A DNA stretch of 64,000 nucleotides from positions 1-64,000 of the forward strand of contig CAINOE010000147.1 in the NCBI GenBank assembly GCA_903851415.1, given 5' to 3'. The translations under genes were made by a program, and so were the position numbers. The notes below the pieces were generated by a model. It was not told the origin of the DNA, made no database searches, and saw only the letters and a program-made list of their open reading frames with translations. Shown here piece by piece: positions 1 through 7,595 of the stretch. The stretch is from an uncultured Rhodopila sp. (GTDB lineage Bacteria; Pseudomonadota; Alphaproteobacteria; Acetobacterales; Acetobacteraceae). Every line of letters begins with the position of its first letter. Positions within the stretch are counted from its first letter, which is position 1.

Positions 1-120
1 CTTGCGGCGGGGCTGAACGATCCGCATGCCGGCCTTGGGGCTGTCGGCGGCTATGCGGCGCTGAACCAGTACACCTCGCTGGGCGGCACGCTGACGGTGT
101 TCGCGCTGCCGCGGGACTGA
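1..120 (+). CDS. xoxF: Lanthanide-dependent methanol dehydrogenase XoxF, C-terminal end (partial)
   Basis: The first 39 codons read through to TGA at 118-120 and give the tail of a PQQ-dependent methanol dehydrogenase; the closing residues [12 protein letters not shown] are typical of XoxF large subunits. XoxF oxidises methanol to formaldehyde (or formate) in the periplasm with PQQ and a lanthanide. The metal-binding residues lie upstream of the window, so XoxF rather than MxaF is inferred from the xoxG and xoxJ genes that follow. The gene continues beyond the left edge. Confidence 0.82.
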   Translation, partial: LAAGLNDPHAGLGAVGGYAALNQYTSLGGTLTVFALPRD

Positions 121-146
121 GGCGCGGCTCGACTGATAAGGCAAAA

Positions 147-192
147 GGGGCCGGCGCACAGGCGGAAGCCGGGCGCCGGCCCTGCATTTTTT
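147..192 (+). terminator. Rho-independent terminator between xoxF and xoxG
   Basis: A perfect 10-bp GC stem (GGGCCGGCGC at 148-157 against 173-182) is followed after four bases by six T residues at 187-192. It begins 27 bp after the xoxF stop. It should end or attenuate the abundant xoxF transcript before xoxG. Confidence 0.85.
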
Positions 193-207
193 GAACCACC
201 ATCGGGG

Positions 208-735
208 ATGATTGGTGTGACGAGATACGCACGATATGTTCTGGCCGCCGGTGTGGCCTCCTGTCTGATGGGCGGCCTCGCGCGGGCGGACAAGCCGGCC
301 GATCCGGCGGCCGTGAGTTCGGAGGACGGCAAATACGCGGACGTGGACGGCAGGCCGACCTTCAACGTGGGAAAGGACGGCAAAGTCGATTTCTACACCT
401 ATATTGGCTACGTGCGGTATACGGCGAACTGCATGCATTGCCACGGACCGGACGGCCTGGGCTCGACCTATGCGCCGTCGCTGGTCAATTCCTTTAAGGT
501 GCTCGACTATGCGGACGTGCTGACAATCGTCGCGAACGGCAAGAAGGACGTCTCGGCATCGAGTGAGCTGGTCATGCCGACATTCGGCGAAAACAAGAAC
601 ATCATGTGCTATATTGACGCGATCTACATCTACCTGCGCGCCCGCTCGGTTGATGCCATCCCCCGCGGCCGCCCGCAGGACCACGAGCCTAAGCCCAAAG
701 GCTTCTCCGAGACTGAAAATAGTTGCATGGGCTGA
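208..735 (+). CDS. xoxG: Cytochrome c, XoxG-type electron acceptor of methanol dehydrogenase
   Basis: The 175-residue protein starts with a Sec signal peptide ending near ALARA (about residue 27) and has one haem c motif, CMHCH, around residue 76. This fits a small periplasmic class I cytochrome c that takes electrons from XoxF and passes them to the terminal oxidase chain. A candidate axial Met lies in the VMPTF segment near residue 120. Its place between xoxF and xoxJ supports the name. The ATG at 208 gives a full signal peptide; a GTG three codons later is also possible. Family assignment is from motif and context, not from a search. Confidence 0.85.
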   Translation: MIGVTRYARYVLAAGVASCLMGGLARADKPADPAAVSSEDGKYADVDGRPTFNVGKDGKVDFYTYIGYVRYTANCMHCHGPDGLGSTYAPSLVNSFKVLDYADVLTIVANGKKDVSASSELVMPTFGENKNIMCYIDAIYIYLRARSVDAIPRGRPQDHEPKPKGFSETENSCMG

Positions 736-757
736 TCAGCCGCAGGAGCATGACGTG

Positions 758-1609
758 ATGAACAGTATTGTTCCGATATGCCGCCGGCTTGCGCTGGCGG
801 CGTCCTTGCTTGGCCTTATGGCGGTGCGTGCGGAGGCTCAGGCGCCGGGTCTGGGCGCCGCCGTGGAACTGGTCGATCCGCACGTGTTCCGGGTCTGCGC
901 GGATCCGCGGAGTTTGCCGTTCTCGAATGAGGCGCATGAGGGTTTCGAGGACAAACTGGCGGATCTGTTCGCTGACAAGCTCGGCAAGACGGTGTCCTAC
1001 ACCTATTATCCGCGTGCCATCGGTTTCGTGCGCAACACCTTGAATGCGCTGAAGTGCGACGTGGTCATCGGCGATGCGCAAGGCGACGATCTGGTGCAGA
1101 CCACCAATCCGTACTACCACGCGTATTACGCGCTGGTCGTGCCGGCCGGTTCGGAGCTTGAAACGGTGCAGTCGCTGGACGATCCGCGGCTGAAGGGCAG
1201 GCATATCGGCCTCGTCGCCGGCACGCCGCCCGCCACAATCATGGCCAAAAACGGCCTGATCGGCGATGCGCGGCCGTTTCCGCTGATGGTGGATACGCGG
1301 GCCGACGCGCCGTCGAAGGACATGATCGACCAGATCGCCGACGGAACGCTCGATGCCGGGGTTCTGTGGGGTCCCATCGGCGGCTACTATGCGAAACACG
1401 CATCGAAGCCGTTGACAGTGATTCCGTTGGTGCATGAACACGGCGCGACAATGGATTTCCGTATCTCGATGGGCGTGCGCCGCACCGATCAGGACTGGAA
1501 GCGGACGCTGAACCGCCTGATCGCCGAGAACCAGGATGCCATCAACAAGATCCTCATCAGCTACGGCGTTCCCATCGTCGATGAGGATGGCAAGGTCATC
1601 CCGCAGTGA
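758..1609 (+). CDS. xoxJ: XoxJ periplasmic solute-binding protein of the methanol oxidation locus
   Basis: The 283-residue protein has a signal peptide ending at AEA-Q and the fold markers of an extracellular solute-binding protein family 3 (RVCADPRSLPFSNE, then DVVIGDAQGDD). MoxJ/XoxJ proteins of this type are thought to help activate or mature the methanol dehydrogenase. The reading frame is open back to 563, but AGGAG at 744-748 places the start at ATG 758 (a GTG at 755 is adjacent). It follows xoxG by 22 bp and its stop overlaps the next gene, so these genes form an operon. Confidence 0.85.
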   Translation: MNSIVPICRRLALAASLLGLMAVRAEAQAPGLGAAVELVDPHVFRVCADPRSLPFSNEAHEGFEDKLADLFADKLGKTVSYTYYPRAIGFVRNTLNALKCDVVIGDAQGDDLVQTTNPYYHAYYALVVPAGSELETVQSLDDPRLKGRHIGLVAGTPPATIMAKNGLIGDARPFPLMVDTRADAPSKDMIDQIADGTLDAGVLWGPIGGYYAKHASKPLTVIPLVHEHGATMDFRISMGVRRTDQDWKRTLNRLIAENQDAINKILISYGVPIVDEDGKVIPQ

Positions 1610-2163
1610 CCGTGCGCCGGGCCGTTCTGACCACACTGCTGCTCTTCACGGCCTCCGGAGCCATGGCCGATATGCCGCCGCCGGAACCGGCGGGGTATCG
1701 AACCGCGGATTATCGCGCGCCGGTGCCGGCGACGGTGAACGGCAGGCCCGCGTTGACGACCGAACAGGCGGCGGCGTTATGGCGGCAGGGAGGCGCCGTG
1801 TTCATCGATACGCTGCCACAGCCGCCGCGACCGCAAGGGCTGCCGGAGGATACGGTGTGGCATCCCAGGCCGCGCAACGACATCCCCGGCAGCATCTGGC
1901 TGCCGGACACCGGGTACGGCGAATTGCCCGCGGTGATAGCCGGCTATTTCGAGCGCAACCTGCGGGAGGCCACCGCCGGCGACAAGGACCGAAAGCTGGT
2001 GTTCTACTGCCTGGCGAGTTGCTGGATGTCGTGGAATGCGGCAAAGCGCGCCGCGTCGCTCGGCTATGCCCGGGTCGATTGGTACGCCGACGGAACAGAC
2101 GGCTGGGCGGTGCGCGACCTGCCGCTGGAGCGCCGGGAACCCGTCCCGCGGCCGGGCGAGTGA
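1606..2163 (+). CDS. Rhodanese-like PQQ-associated CXXCW protein
   Basis: The 185-residue exported protein (signal peptide ending near AMADM) carries a rhodanese-like fold with the motif CLASCW, the mark of the CXXCW family found beside PQQ-dependent alcohol dehydrogenases. Its exact role is unknown; a part in thiol chemistry or cofactor handling in the periplasm has been supposed for the family. It starts with GTG at 1606, overlapping the xoxJ stop by 4 bp, so the two are translationally coupled. Confidence 0.8.
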   Translation: MTVRRAVLTTLLLFTASGAMADMPPPEPAGYRTADYRAPVPATVNGRPALTTEQAAALWRQGGAVFIDTLPQPPRPQGLPEDTVWHPRPRNDIPGSIWLPDTGYGELPAVIAGYFERNLREATAGDKDRKLVFYCLASCWMSWNAAKRAASLGYARVDWYADGTDGWAVRDLPLERREPVPRPGE

Positions 2164-2167
2164 CGGA

Positions 2168-2773
2168 TCAGTTGATATGCGCCTGAATCGCCTGCGCCAA
2201 TCCGTACAGCCGCTGCTCGATGATCGTCGGCAGGTCGCAGGCGGCGCTGAGCGACTGCCGCCGGGACTCGAAAAGCTGCTGGTCCCACAGCAGGCGCTGC
2301 GTCAGTTCCCCGATCTTCGCGTCATCAGGCGGGTTGGCGGTCTGCGCCGCCCGCAGCGCCTCGCCGTCCTGGCGCAGTTCTTCCGCGAGCGTCTTCTGGC
2401 GCTGGCCGAAACGATCGAGGCCGCTGATGACTTTCTCCCGTTCCCGGTTCAGCACGTCGAACACGCCGGCGAAGACCAGCGGCAGCGTCTGGTCGCGGGC
2501 CTCGGCCTTGGCGAATGCATCGATGCGTTGCGTGGCGGCCTCCATCGGCAGCCGCCGCTGCGTGACGGCGGCAACCAGCGCGGCCACGGCATCGTTGTTC
2601 TGCCAGCCGGAGGCGGAGGGATCGACCGGCGGGCCGCTCCAGAACGCCGCGACCGACAATTCGCCGACCTTCACCTGCTGGCAGGGCCAGTCCGGATCAG
2701 CGTTCCGGGGGGCGGCGCCGGCGGTTGTGGCAATGCCGGCCGCCAGGGCGATTATTGCGGTTATAAGTTTCAT
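2168..2773 (-). CDS. Exported protein of unknown function
   Basis: The 201-residue protein starts at ATG 2773 with a clear signal peptide (MKLITAIIALAAGIATTAGA). The mature part is mostly helical, rich in Q, R and E, with a coiled-coil-like stretch in the second half (around DRFGQRQKTLAEEL). Two Cys residues lie far apart. It ends 5 bp from the CXXCW gene and converges with it. I do not recognise the family. Its position between the xox genes and the H4MPT cluster makes a periplasmic role in methanol oxidation possible, but this is only context. An open frame runs on upstream to 2965, without a second signal peptide. Confidence 0.65.
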   Translation of the reverse strand: MKLITAIIALAAGIATTAGAAPRNADPDWPCQQVKVGELSVAAFWSGPPVDPSASGWQNNDAVAALVAAVTQRRLPMEAATQRIDAFAKAEARDQTLPLVFAGVFDVLNREREKVISGLDRFGQRQKTLAEELRQDGEALRAAQTANPPDDAKIGELTQRLLWDQQLFESRRQSLSAACDLPTIIEQRLYGLAQAIQAHIN

Positions 2774-2946
2774 TCCGCTGCTCCCCGCGCTCCCGTTGAC
2801 CGGTTGCGCTCGTTTCGATCCGGACGTTTGATGCCGCGCAACCTGATGCAACACGGCATCCGCCGCAAGCCGCTTCGGGCGGGAGGGTGGCTGCCGATGG
2901 CGAAAAAATTGCCGCGGCCGGTACTGGCCGGCACGGAGTTCCCGAC

Positions 2947-4095
2947 ATGACCCGCATGCTTGCATCGGTGACCGGGCCGGAGGAGGCGGAGCTTGCCCTC
3001 GTCGGCGGCGCCGACATCATCGACCTGAAGGACCCGGCGCGCGGCGCGCTGGGCGCGGTCGCCACCGACGTCATCCGCGCAACCGTTGCAACGGTTGACG
3101 GGCGGCGGCCGGTCAGCGCGGTGGCGGGCGACCTGCCGATGCAGGCCGATCTTGTGGCCGCGGCGGTGCATGAGATCGCCGCGGCCGGGGTGGACTATGT
3201 CAAGCTGGGCATTTTCCCCGGCGGTGACGCGGCGGCCTGCATCGCCGCCCTGGCGGAGGCGGCGGCGCGGGTGAAGCTGGTCGCGGTGTTCTTCGCCGAT
3301 GCCGCGCACGATCTGTCGCTGCTGCCGCTGCTGATGCGCAGCGGGTTCGCCGGGGCGATGATCGACACGCAGGGCAAGGCGGCCGGGCGGCTGCTGGACC
3401 ACGTAAGCGTGACCCCGCTGCTGCGCTTCGTGCAGGTTTGCCACGCCTCGGGCCTGATAGCCGGCCTGGCAGGGTCGCTGGAGCCACCGGATGTGCCCCG
3501 GCTGTTGGTGCTGGCCCCCGATCTGCTGGGCTTCCGCGGCGCCCTGTGCGGGCCGGGCGGGCGGACGGCGGCAATCGATCTCGGGCGGGTGCAGGCGGTG
3601 CGGGGTCTGATCCCGCCCGAGGCGCCGGCGCCGGGCGGGCGCGAGGTGGATTATCGCCTGCTCGCCGCCCGTATGTATGCGCCGGCCGCGGCGGGTGCGG
3701 ACGGGCCGGTGGACCTGGTGTTCGTCGAGGACCTGGTGCTGCCGGTGTTCATCGGCGCCTATGCCCGCGAGCGCGATGCGCCGCAGAACGTGCGGTTCGC
3801 CGTCACCGCGTCGGTGCTGCGCACGGGACGCGCGGCGGAGGACATGCGGGACGTGTTCTCCTACGACCTGATCACCGACGGCATCCGGATGCTGACCGGG
3901 TCGGGCCATGTCGATTTGGTGGAAACCCTGGCCGAGCGGATCGCCGCGATGGTGCTGCTGCATCCCCGGGTGACCAAAGTGGTGGTGCGGGTGCACAAGC
4001 TGGACACCGGATCGGGCGTCGTCGGGGTCGAGATTGAGCGGACCCGCGCCGCGTCGCGGGTGATGGCGCGGCCGGACGCCGGCGCCCGGTCGTGA
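2947..4095 (+). CDS. mfnB: Fusion: (5-formylfuran-3-yl)methyl phosphate synthase (MfnB) + dihydroneopterin aldolase (FolB)
   Basis: Residues 1-225 form an MfnB/DUF556 barrel, which makes the furan precursor of methanofuran from glyceraldehyde 3-phosphate. The two family lysines are present as K28 (IIDLKDP) and K86 (YVKLGIF). Residues 253-370 form a FolB/dihydroneopterin aldolase domain, with E275 (ARERDAPQ), Y306 (FSYDLIT), E326 (VETLAE) and K351 (RVHKLD) as likely active-site residues. So one 382-residue protein joins an early furan step and an early pterin step of C1 cofactor synthesis. Start ATG 2947 was chosen because the MfnB homology begins there. The next gene overlaps its stop by 4 bp. 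Confidence 0.85.
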   Translation: MTRMLASVTGPEEAELALVGGADIIDLKDPARGALGAVATDVIRATVATVDGRRPVSAVAGDLPMQADLVAAAVHEIAAAGVDYVKLGIFPGGDAAACIAALAEAAARVKLVAVFFADAAHDLSLLPLLMRSGFAGAMIDTQGKAAGRLLDHVSVTPLLRFVQVCHASGLIAGLAGSLEPPDVPRLLVLAPDLLGFRGALCGPGGRTAAIDLGRVQAVRGLIPPEAPAPGGREVDYRLLAARMYAPAAAGADGPVDLVFVEDLVLPVFIGAYARERDAPQNVRFAVTASVLRTGRAAEDMRDVFSYDLITDGIRMLTGSGHVDLVETLAERIAAMVLLHPRVTKVVVRVHKLDTGSGVVGVEIERTRAASRVMARPDAGARS

Positions 4096-4658
4096 TCGTC
4101 GTGAAGCTTGGCGGCAGCCATGCGCTGTCCCCGCTGCTGCCGGGTTGGCTTGGCGCCATCGGCCGGGCAGCCGGGCGGGTGGTGGTGGTGCCCGGCGGCG
4201 GCCCGTTCGCCGATGCGGTGCGCGCGGCGCAACCGGTGATGGGGTTTGATGACGCGGCGGCGCATGACATGGCGCTGCTGGCGATGGCGCAGTACGGGCG
4301 GGCGCTGACCTGCCTGGCCGAGGGCTTCGTGTGTGCGGACACGCTCGCGGCGGTGCGCGAGGCGGTGGCGCGCGGGCTTGTGCCGGTGTGGTCGCCCTGG
4401 CCGATGCTGCGGGCGCATCCGGACATCCCACGGTCGTGGGATGTGACCTCCGACAGCCTGGCGGTGTGGCTCGCCACGGCGCTGGAGGCGCGGGGCGTGG
4501 TGCTGATCAAGCATTGCGATCCGGCGCGGGAGGATGCGGTGGACGCTGCGTTTGCCGGGTTCGCGTCGCGCTTCGGCGGGTTCGTGCGGTTGGCGGGGCC
4601 GGACGACCTTGGCGACGCCGAGGCCTTGTTCGGCGCGCCAGCAGAAACTGCCGCCTGA
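4092..4658 (+). CDS. Amino acid kinase family protein, MfnE-like furan phosphate kinase
   Basis: The 188-residue protein begins with the amino acid kinase signature VVKLGGSHA and has the glycine turn VVVPGGGPF near residue 36 and a DVTSDSLAVWLA segment near residue 120. Small kinases of this type in H4MPT clusters correspond to MfnE, which phosphorylates [5-(aminomethyl)furan-3-yl]methyl phosphate on the way to methanofuran. GTG at 4092 overlaps the stop of the MfnB-FolB gene, in keeping with a shared furan pathway. The substrate is inferred from family and neighbours. Confidence 0.78.
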   Translation: MIVVKLGGSHALSPLLPGWLGAIGRAAGRVVVVPGGGPFADAVRAAQPVMGFDDAAAHDMALLAMAQYGRALTCLAEGFVCADTLAAVREAVARGLVPVWSPWPMLRAHPDIPRSWDVTSDSLAVWLATALEARGVVLIKHCDPAREDAVDAAFAGFASRFGGFVRLAGPDDLGDAEALFGAPAETAA

Positions 4659-4660
4659 CC

Positions 4661-5200
4661 GTGGCGCGGCAGCGGACTCCGCGCTGGGCCTGGGCGGTCA
4701 CCGGCTCGGGCCATTTCCTGACCGAATCGCTGGCGCTCCTGCGGTCGCTGGAGGATGTCGATCTGTTCCTCAGCCGCGCGGCGGCGGAGGTGTTGCGGAT
4801 GTACAAAATCGAACTGGATTTGCCGAAGGGCTGCCAGGTGTTCCGCGACACCACGGCGAGTGCGGCGCCGGTGGCGGCGTTCTATCATGGCGTCTACCAC
4901 ACGGTGGTGGTTGCTCCGGCGACCTCGAACACGGTGGCGAAATGCGTGCTGGGGATTTCCGATACGCTGGTGACGAACGTGTTCGCGCAGGCCGGCAAGT
5001 GCCGGGTGCCGGGCATCGTCTTCGCCTGCGACAGCGCGCCGGAGATGGAGACGGAGGCGCCGGAGGGAATGGTGAAAGTGTATCCCCGCCGGATCGACCT
5101 GGAGAACACCGCGCGGCTGGCGTTGTTCGAGCGCACCGAGGTGGTGCTGACGCCGGACGCGCTGGAGGCGGCGATTGCCGCGCGGCGGCTGGTGGTATGA
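4661..5200 (+). CDS. Flavoprotein, AfpA/DmrB-like dihydromethanopterin reductase
   Basis: The 179-residue protein has the flavoprotein (PF02441-like) layout: an N-terminal AVTGSGHFLTE loop, HTVVVAPATSNTVAKCV as the flavin-binding stretch, and two CX-type sites (FAQAGKCR, FACDSAPE). Relatives called DmrB, AfpA or DmrX reduce dihydromethanopterin to H4MPT, the last step of cofactor synthesis. No DHFR-like dmrA is seen in this window, so this gene may fill that role. The GTG at 4661 follows the MfnE-like stop by 2 bp; no ATG fits. Confidence 0.75.
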   Translation: MARQRTPRWAWAVTGSGHFLTESLALLRSLEDVDLFLSRAAAEVLRMYKIELDLPKGCQVFRDTTASAAPVAAFYHGVYHTVVVAPATSNTVAKCVLGISDTLVTNVFAQAGKCRVPGIVFACDSAPEMETEAPEGMVKVYPRRIDLENTARLALFERTEVVLTPDALEAAIAARRLVV

Positions 5201-5242
5201 GGCGGGAGGCGGCATCCGGCGGCCGGCGGGCTCCCCCGTTCA

Positions 5243-5314
5243 GCGGGCGGCGGGCTGCGCTATTCGGGGGGCGGCGGGCTGCGCTATTCGGAGGGCGGCG
5301 GGCTGCGCTATTTG
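5243..5314. repeat. Three tandem copies of a 24-bp unit
   Basis: Units at 5243-5266, 5267-5290 and 5291-5314 share the core GGGCGGCGGGCTGCGCTATT and differ at one to three bases. They lie in the gap after the flavoprotein gene and abut a palindromic repeat. No gene reads through them convincingly. Confidence 0.9.
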
Positions 5315-5405
5315 TGTCATGGCCGGGCTTGTCCCGGCCATCCACCACGTTGCCGCAACAACCACCGCAAGTCGTAGATGGCCGGACCAAGTCCGGCCAT
5401 GACAC
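5314..5405. repeat. Dispersed palindromic repeat, copy 1 (long form)
   Basis: Outer arms GTGTCATGGCCGG and CCGGCCATGACAC pair across a 92-bp element. This is one of six copies of the family in this window (others at 7461, 10649, 14063, 16941 and 24732). This copy and the one at 7461 have long, less regular centres. Confidence 0.85.
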
Positions 5406-5465
5406 GGGGGACGATGGCCGCGCCCCCACTCGTCTTGACGCACGGCCAGTATGCAGGCCGTCGCG

Positions 5466-6872
5466 ATGACCGAGCACCTGCTGTTCCTCACCGGCCACCT
5501 CGCGCACCCGCGCCTTCGCCGCATCCTTGAGGACCTCGGCGAACCCCCCTTCACCTGGGACATCATCGACATCGGCGTCCAGGTCGCGGCGCTGATGACC
5601 GAAGCGATCATCCTCCGCCGCCTGCCCCAACCCGTGCAGGCCACCCGCGTCATCCTGCCGGGCCGGGCGGGAGTCGATCCTGCGCGCCTGACAACCGCGT
5701 TCGGCGTGCCGTTCGAGCGCGGGCCCGAGGAACTGGCCGATTTGCCGAACTATCTCGGGCGCGGCGGCGCGGCGCCCGACCTGTCGCGCCACGATGTCCG
5801 GATCTTCGCCGAGATCGTCGATGCCCCGCTGCTGCCGCCGGAGCAACTCCTGGCGCGCGCCGAACGTTTCCGGGCGCAGGGCGCCGAGGTGATCGACCTC
5901 GGCTGCCGCCCCGGAACGCGGTTCGAGGGGCTGGAAGCCGCGATCGGAACCCTGCACGCCGCTGGTTTCTGGGTCAGCGTCGATTCCGGCAACCCCGGGG
6001 AACTCCGCCGCGCCGCGCTGGCGGGCGCGGACTTCCTGCTGAGCCTGACCGAAGAAACCCTGGACATCGCGGCGGGCACCGCTGCCGTGCCGGTGCTGGT
6101 CCCTGCCCCGCATGGCGATCTCGACTCGCTGGTGCGGGCGGCGGAGGCGGCCCGGGCGCGCGGTATCGCCTGCCTGCTCGACCCGATCCTCGAGCCGATC
6201 CATTTCGGCTTCGCCGCGTCGCTGGTGCGCTACACCGCGCTGCGGGCGCGGTTGCCGGAGGCGGAGATCCTGATGGGCACCGGCAACCTGACCGAACTCA
6301 CCGACGCCGATTCATCAGGCGTGACGGCGATGCTGATGGGGATCTGCTCGGAACTGGAGATCCGCAACGTGCTGGTGGTGCAGGTCAGTCCGCACACCCG
6401 CGAGACCGTCGCCGAACATGATTTCGCCCGCCGGCTGATGCACGCCGCCCGCGCCAACGCCGATCTGCCGCGCGGCTACGGGGGGAAGCTGTTGCAGGCG
6501 CATGACCGCGCCCCGTTCGCGCAGACCGAAGCGGACATCGCGGCCGAGGCGCGGGCGGTGCGTGATGCGAATTACCGGATCGCGGTGGCGGAGGACGGCA
6601 TCCACATCTTCAACAAGACCACGCACGCCGCCGGGCGGGAGGCGCTGGCGCTGTATCCGGCGCTCGATGTCGCCACCGACGGCGCGCATGCGTTCTACCT
6701 CGGCACCGAGCTGATGAAGGCGGAGACGGCGTTTGCGCTGGGCAAGCGCTATGTGCAGGACGCGCCGCTGGACTGGGGCTGCGCAGCGCCGCGCGATGCC
6801 GCCGCGCCGACTCGGCTGGCCGAAGCGGGGCATACGCTGCGGGCGAAGGGAGTCCGGCGGGATGATCCGTGA
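5466..6872 (+). CDS. Dihydropteroate synthase-like protein of H4MPT biosynthesis
   Basis: This 468-residue protein joins an N-terminal domain of the DUF6513 kind (LLFLTGHLAHPRL) to a dihydropteroate synthase-like TIM barrel; EVIDLGCRPGTRFEG and WVSVDSGNPGE match the DHPS loops. In H4MPT clusters this protein is thought to act near the coupling of the pterin to the ribofuranosylaminobenzene part. ATG 5466 was preferred to ATG 5451 since the family homology starts at MTEHLLF and an AGG lies 9 bp before it. The next gene overlaps its end by 11 bp. Confidence 0.82.
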   Translation: MTEHLLFLTGHLAHPRLRRILEDLGEPPFTWDIIDIGVQVAALMTEAIILRRLPQPVQATRVILPGRAGVDPARLTTAFGVPFERGPEELADLPNYLGRGGAAPDLSRHDVRIFAEIVDAPLLPPEQLLARAERFRAQGAEVIDLGCRPGTRFEGLEAAIGTLHAAGFWVSVDSGNPGELRRAALAGADFLLSLTEETLDIAAGTAAVPVLVPAPHGDLDSLVRAAEAARARGIACLLDPILEPIHFGFAASLVRYTALRARLPEAEILMGTGNLTELTDADSSGVTAMLMGICSELEIRNVLVVQVSPHTRETVAEHDFARRLMHAARANADLPRGYGGKLLQAHDRAPFAQTEADIAAEARAVRDANYRIAVAEDGIHIFNKTTHAAGREALALYPALDVATDGAHAFYLGTELMKAETAFALGKRYVQDAPLDWGCAAPRDAAAPTRLAEAGHTLRAKGVRRDDP

Positions 6873-7428
6873 AGTGATCGTGACCACCGTCTCCGCGGGC
6901 GGCAAGCCGCACATCGCGCCGTTCGGACTGATCGCCGCGGCGCCGGACGAGTGGGTGATCGCGCCGTTTCATCCCTCCACCACGCTCGACAACCTGCGCG
7001 TGGTGCCGTTCCTCGTGGCGAACTACACCGACGATGTCCGCATCTTCGCCGGATGCCTCACCGGGCGGCGGAAGTGGCCGTGCTTGCCCTCGGACCGTGT
7101 GCCGCCGCCCCGCCTCGCCGCCGCGCTTTCCCATGCGGAAATGGCGGTGGTGTCGGTGCAGGAGGACCCGCAGCGGCCGCGCTTCCGTTGCCGGATCGTC
7201 CACCGGCAGACGCACGCGCCGTTCGAGGGCATGAACCGCGCCACGGCCGCGGTGCTGGAAGGCGCGATCCTGGTCAGCCGCCTGAGTATGCTGCCGCGGG
7301 AGAAAGTGGACAGCGAAATCGCCTACCTCGAGATCGCGATCTCCAAGACGGCAGGCGAGGCGGAACGCGAAGCCTGGGGCTGGCTGATGGAGGCCGTCCG
7401 CGCGCATTACGGCGACGCCCGGGAATAA
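6862..7428 (+). CDS. DUF447 family protein (flavin reductase-like split barrel)
   Basis: The 188-residue protein begins MIREVIVTTVSAGGKPHIAPFGL, the opening of DUF447 proteins, which have an FMN-binding split-barrel look. It is a steady member of H4MPT gene clusters in methylotrophs and methanogens; its reaction is not known to me. Start ATG 6862 lies inside the end of the DHPS-like gene, so the two are likely cotranslated. A wider frame begins at 6733 but lacks family similarity before 6862. Confidence 0.8.
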   Translation: MIREVIVTTVSAGGKPHIAPFGLIAAAPDEWVIAPFHPSTTLDNLRVVPFLVANYTDDVRIFAGCLTGRRKWPCLPSDRVPPPRLAAALSHAEMAVVSVQEDPQRPRFRCRIVHRQTHAPFEGMNRATAAVLEGAILVSRLSMLPREKVDSEIAYLEIAISKTAGEAEREAWGWLMEAVRAHYGDARE

Positions 7429-7460
7429 TCGAACCGGATGGCGGCACGGGCGCCGTCCCT

Positions 7461-7551
7461 GTGTCATGGCTGGCCTTGTGCCGGCCACCCACGACTTGCG
7501 GATCCCGTTGCGGCAAGACGTGGATGGCCGGAATAAATCCGGCCATGACAC
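7461..7551. repeat. Dispersed palindromic repeat, copy 2 (long form)
   Basis: Arms GTGTCATGGC and GGCCATGACAC bound a 91-bp element close in design to the copy at 5314. It sits between the convergent DUF447 and MfnF-like genes, where it could also act as a bidirectional terminator. Confidence 0.85.
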
Positions 7552-7595
7552 AATAGCGGCGCCCCGGCTCCGTTGAGTTAACGCACCTGGGCCGC

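Noticed and set aside
2770-4431. 553-codon open frame on the minus strand opposite mfnB-folB
   Set aside because: It is an effect of high GC at third positions: low-complexity Pro/Arg/His/Gln sequence, no family, and it lies on top of two firm genes.
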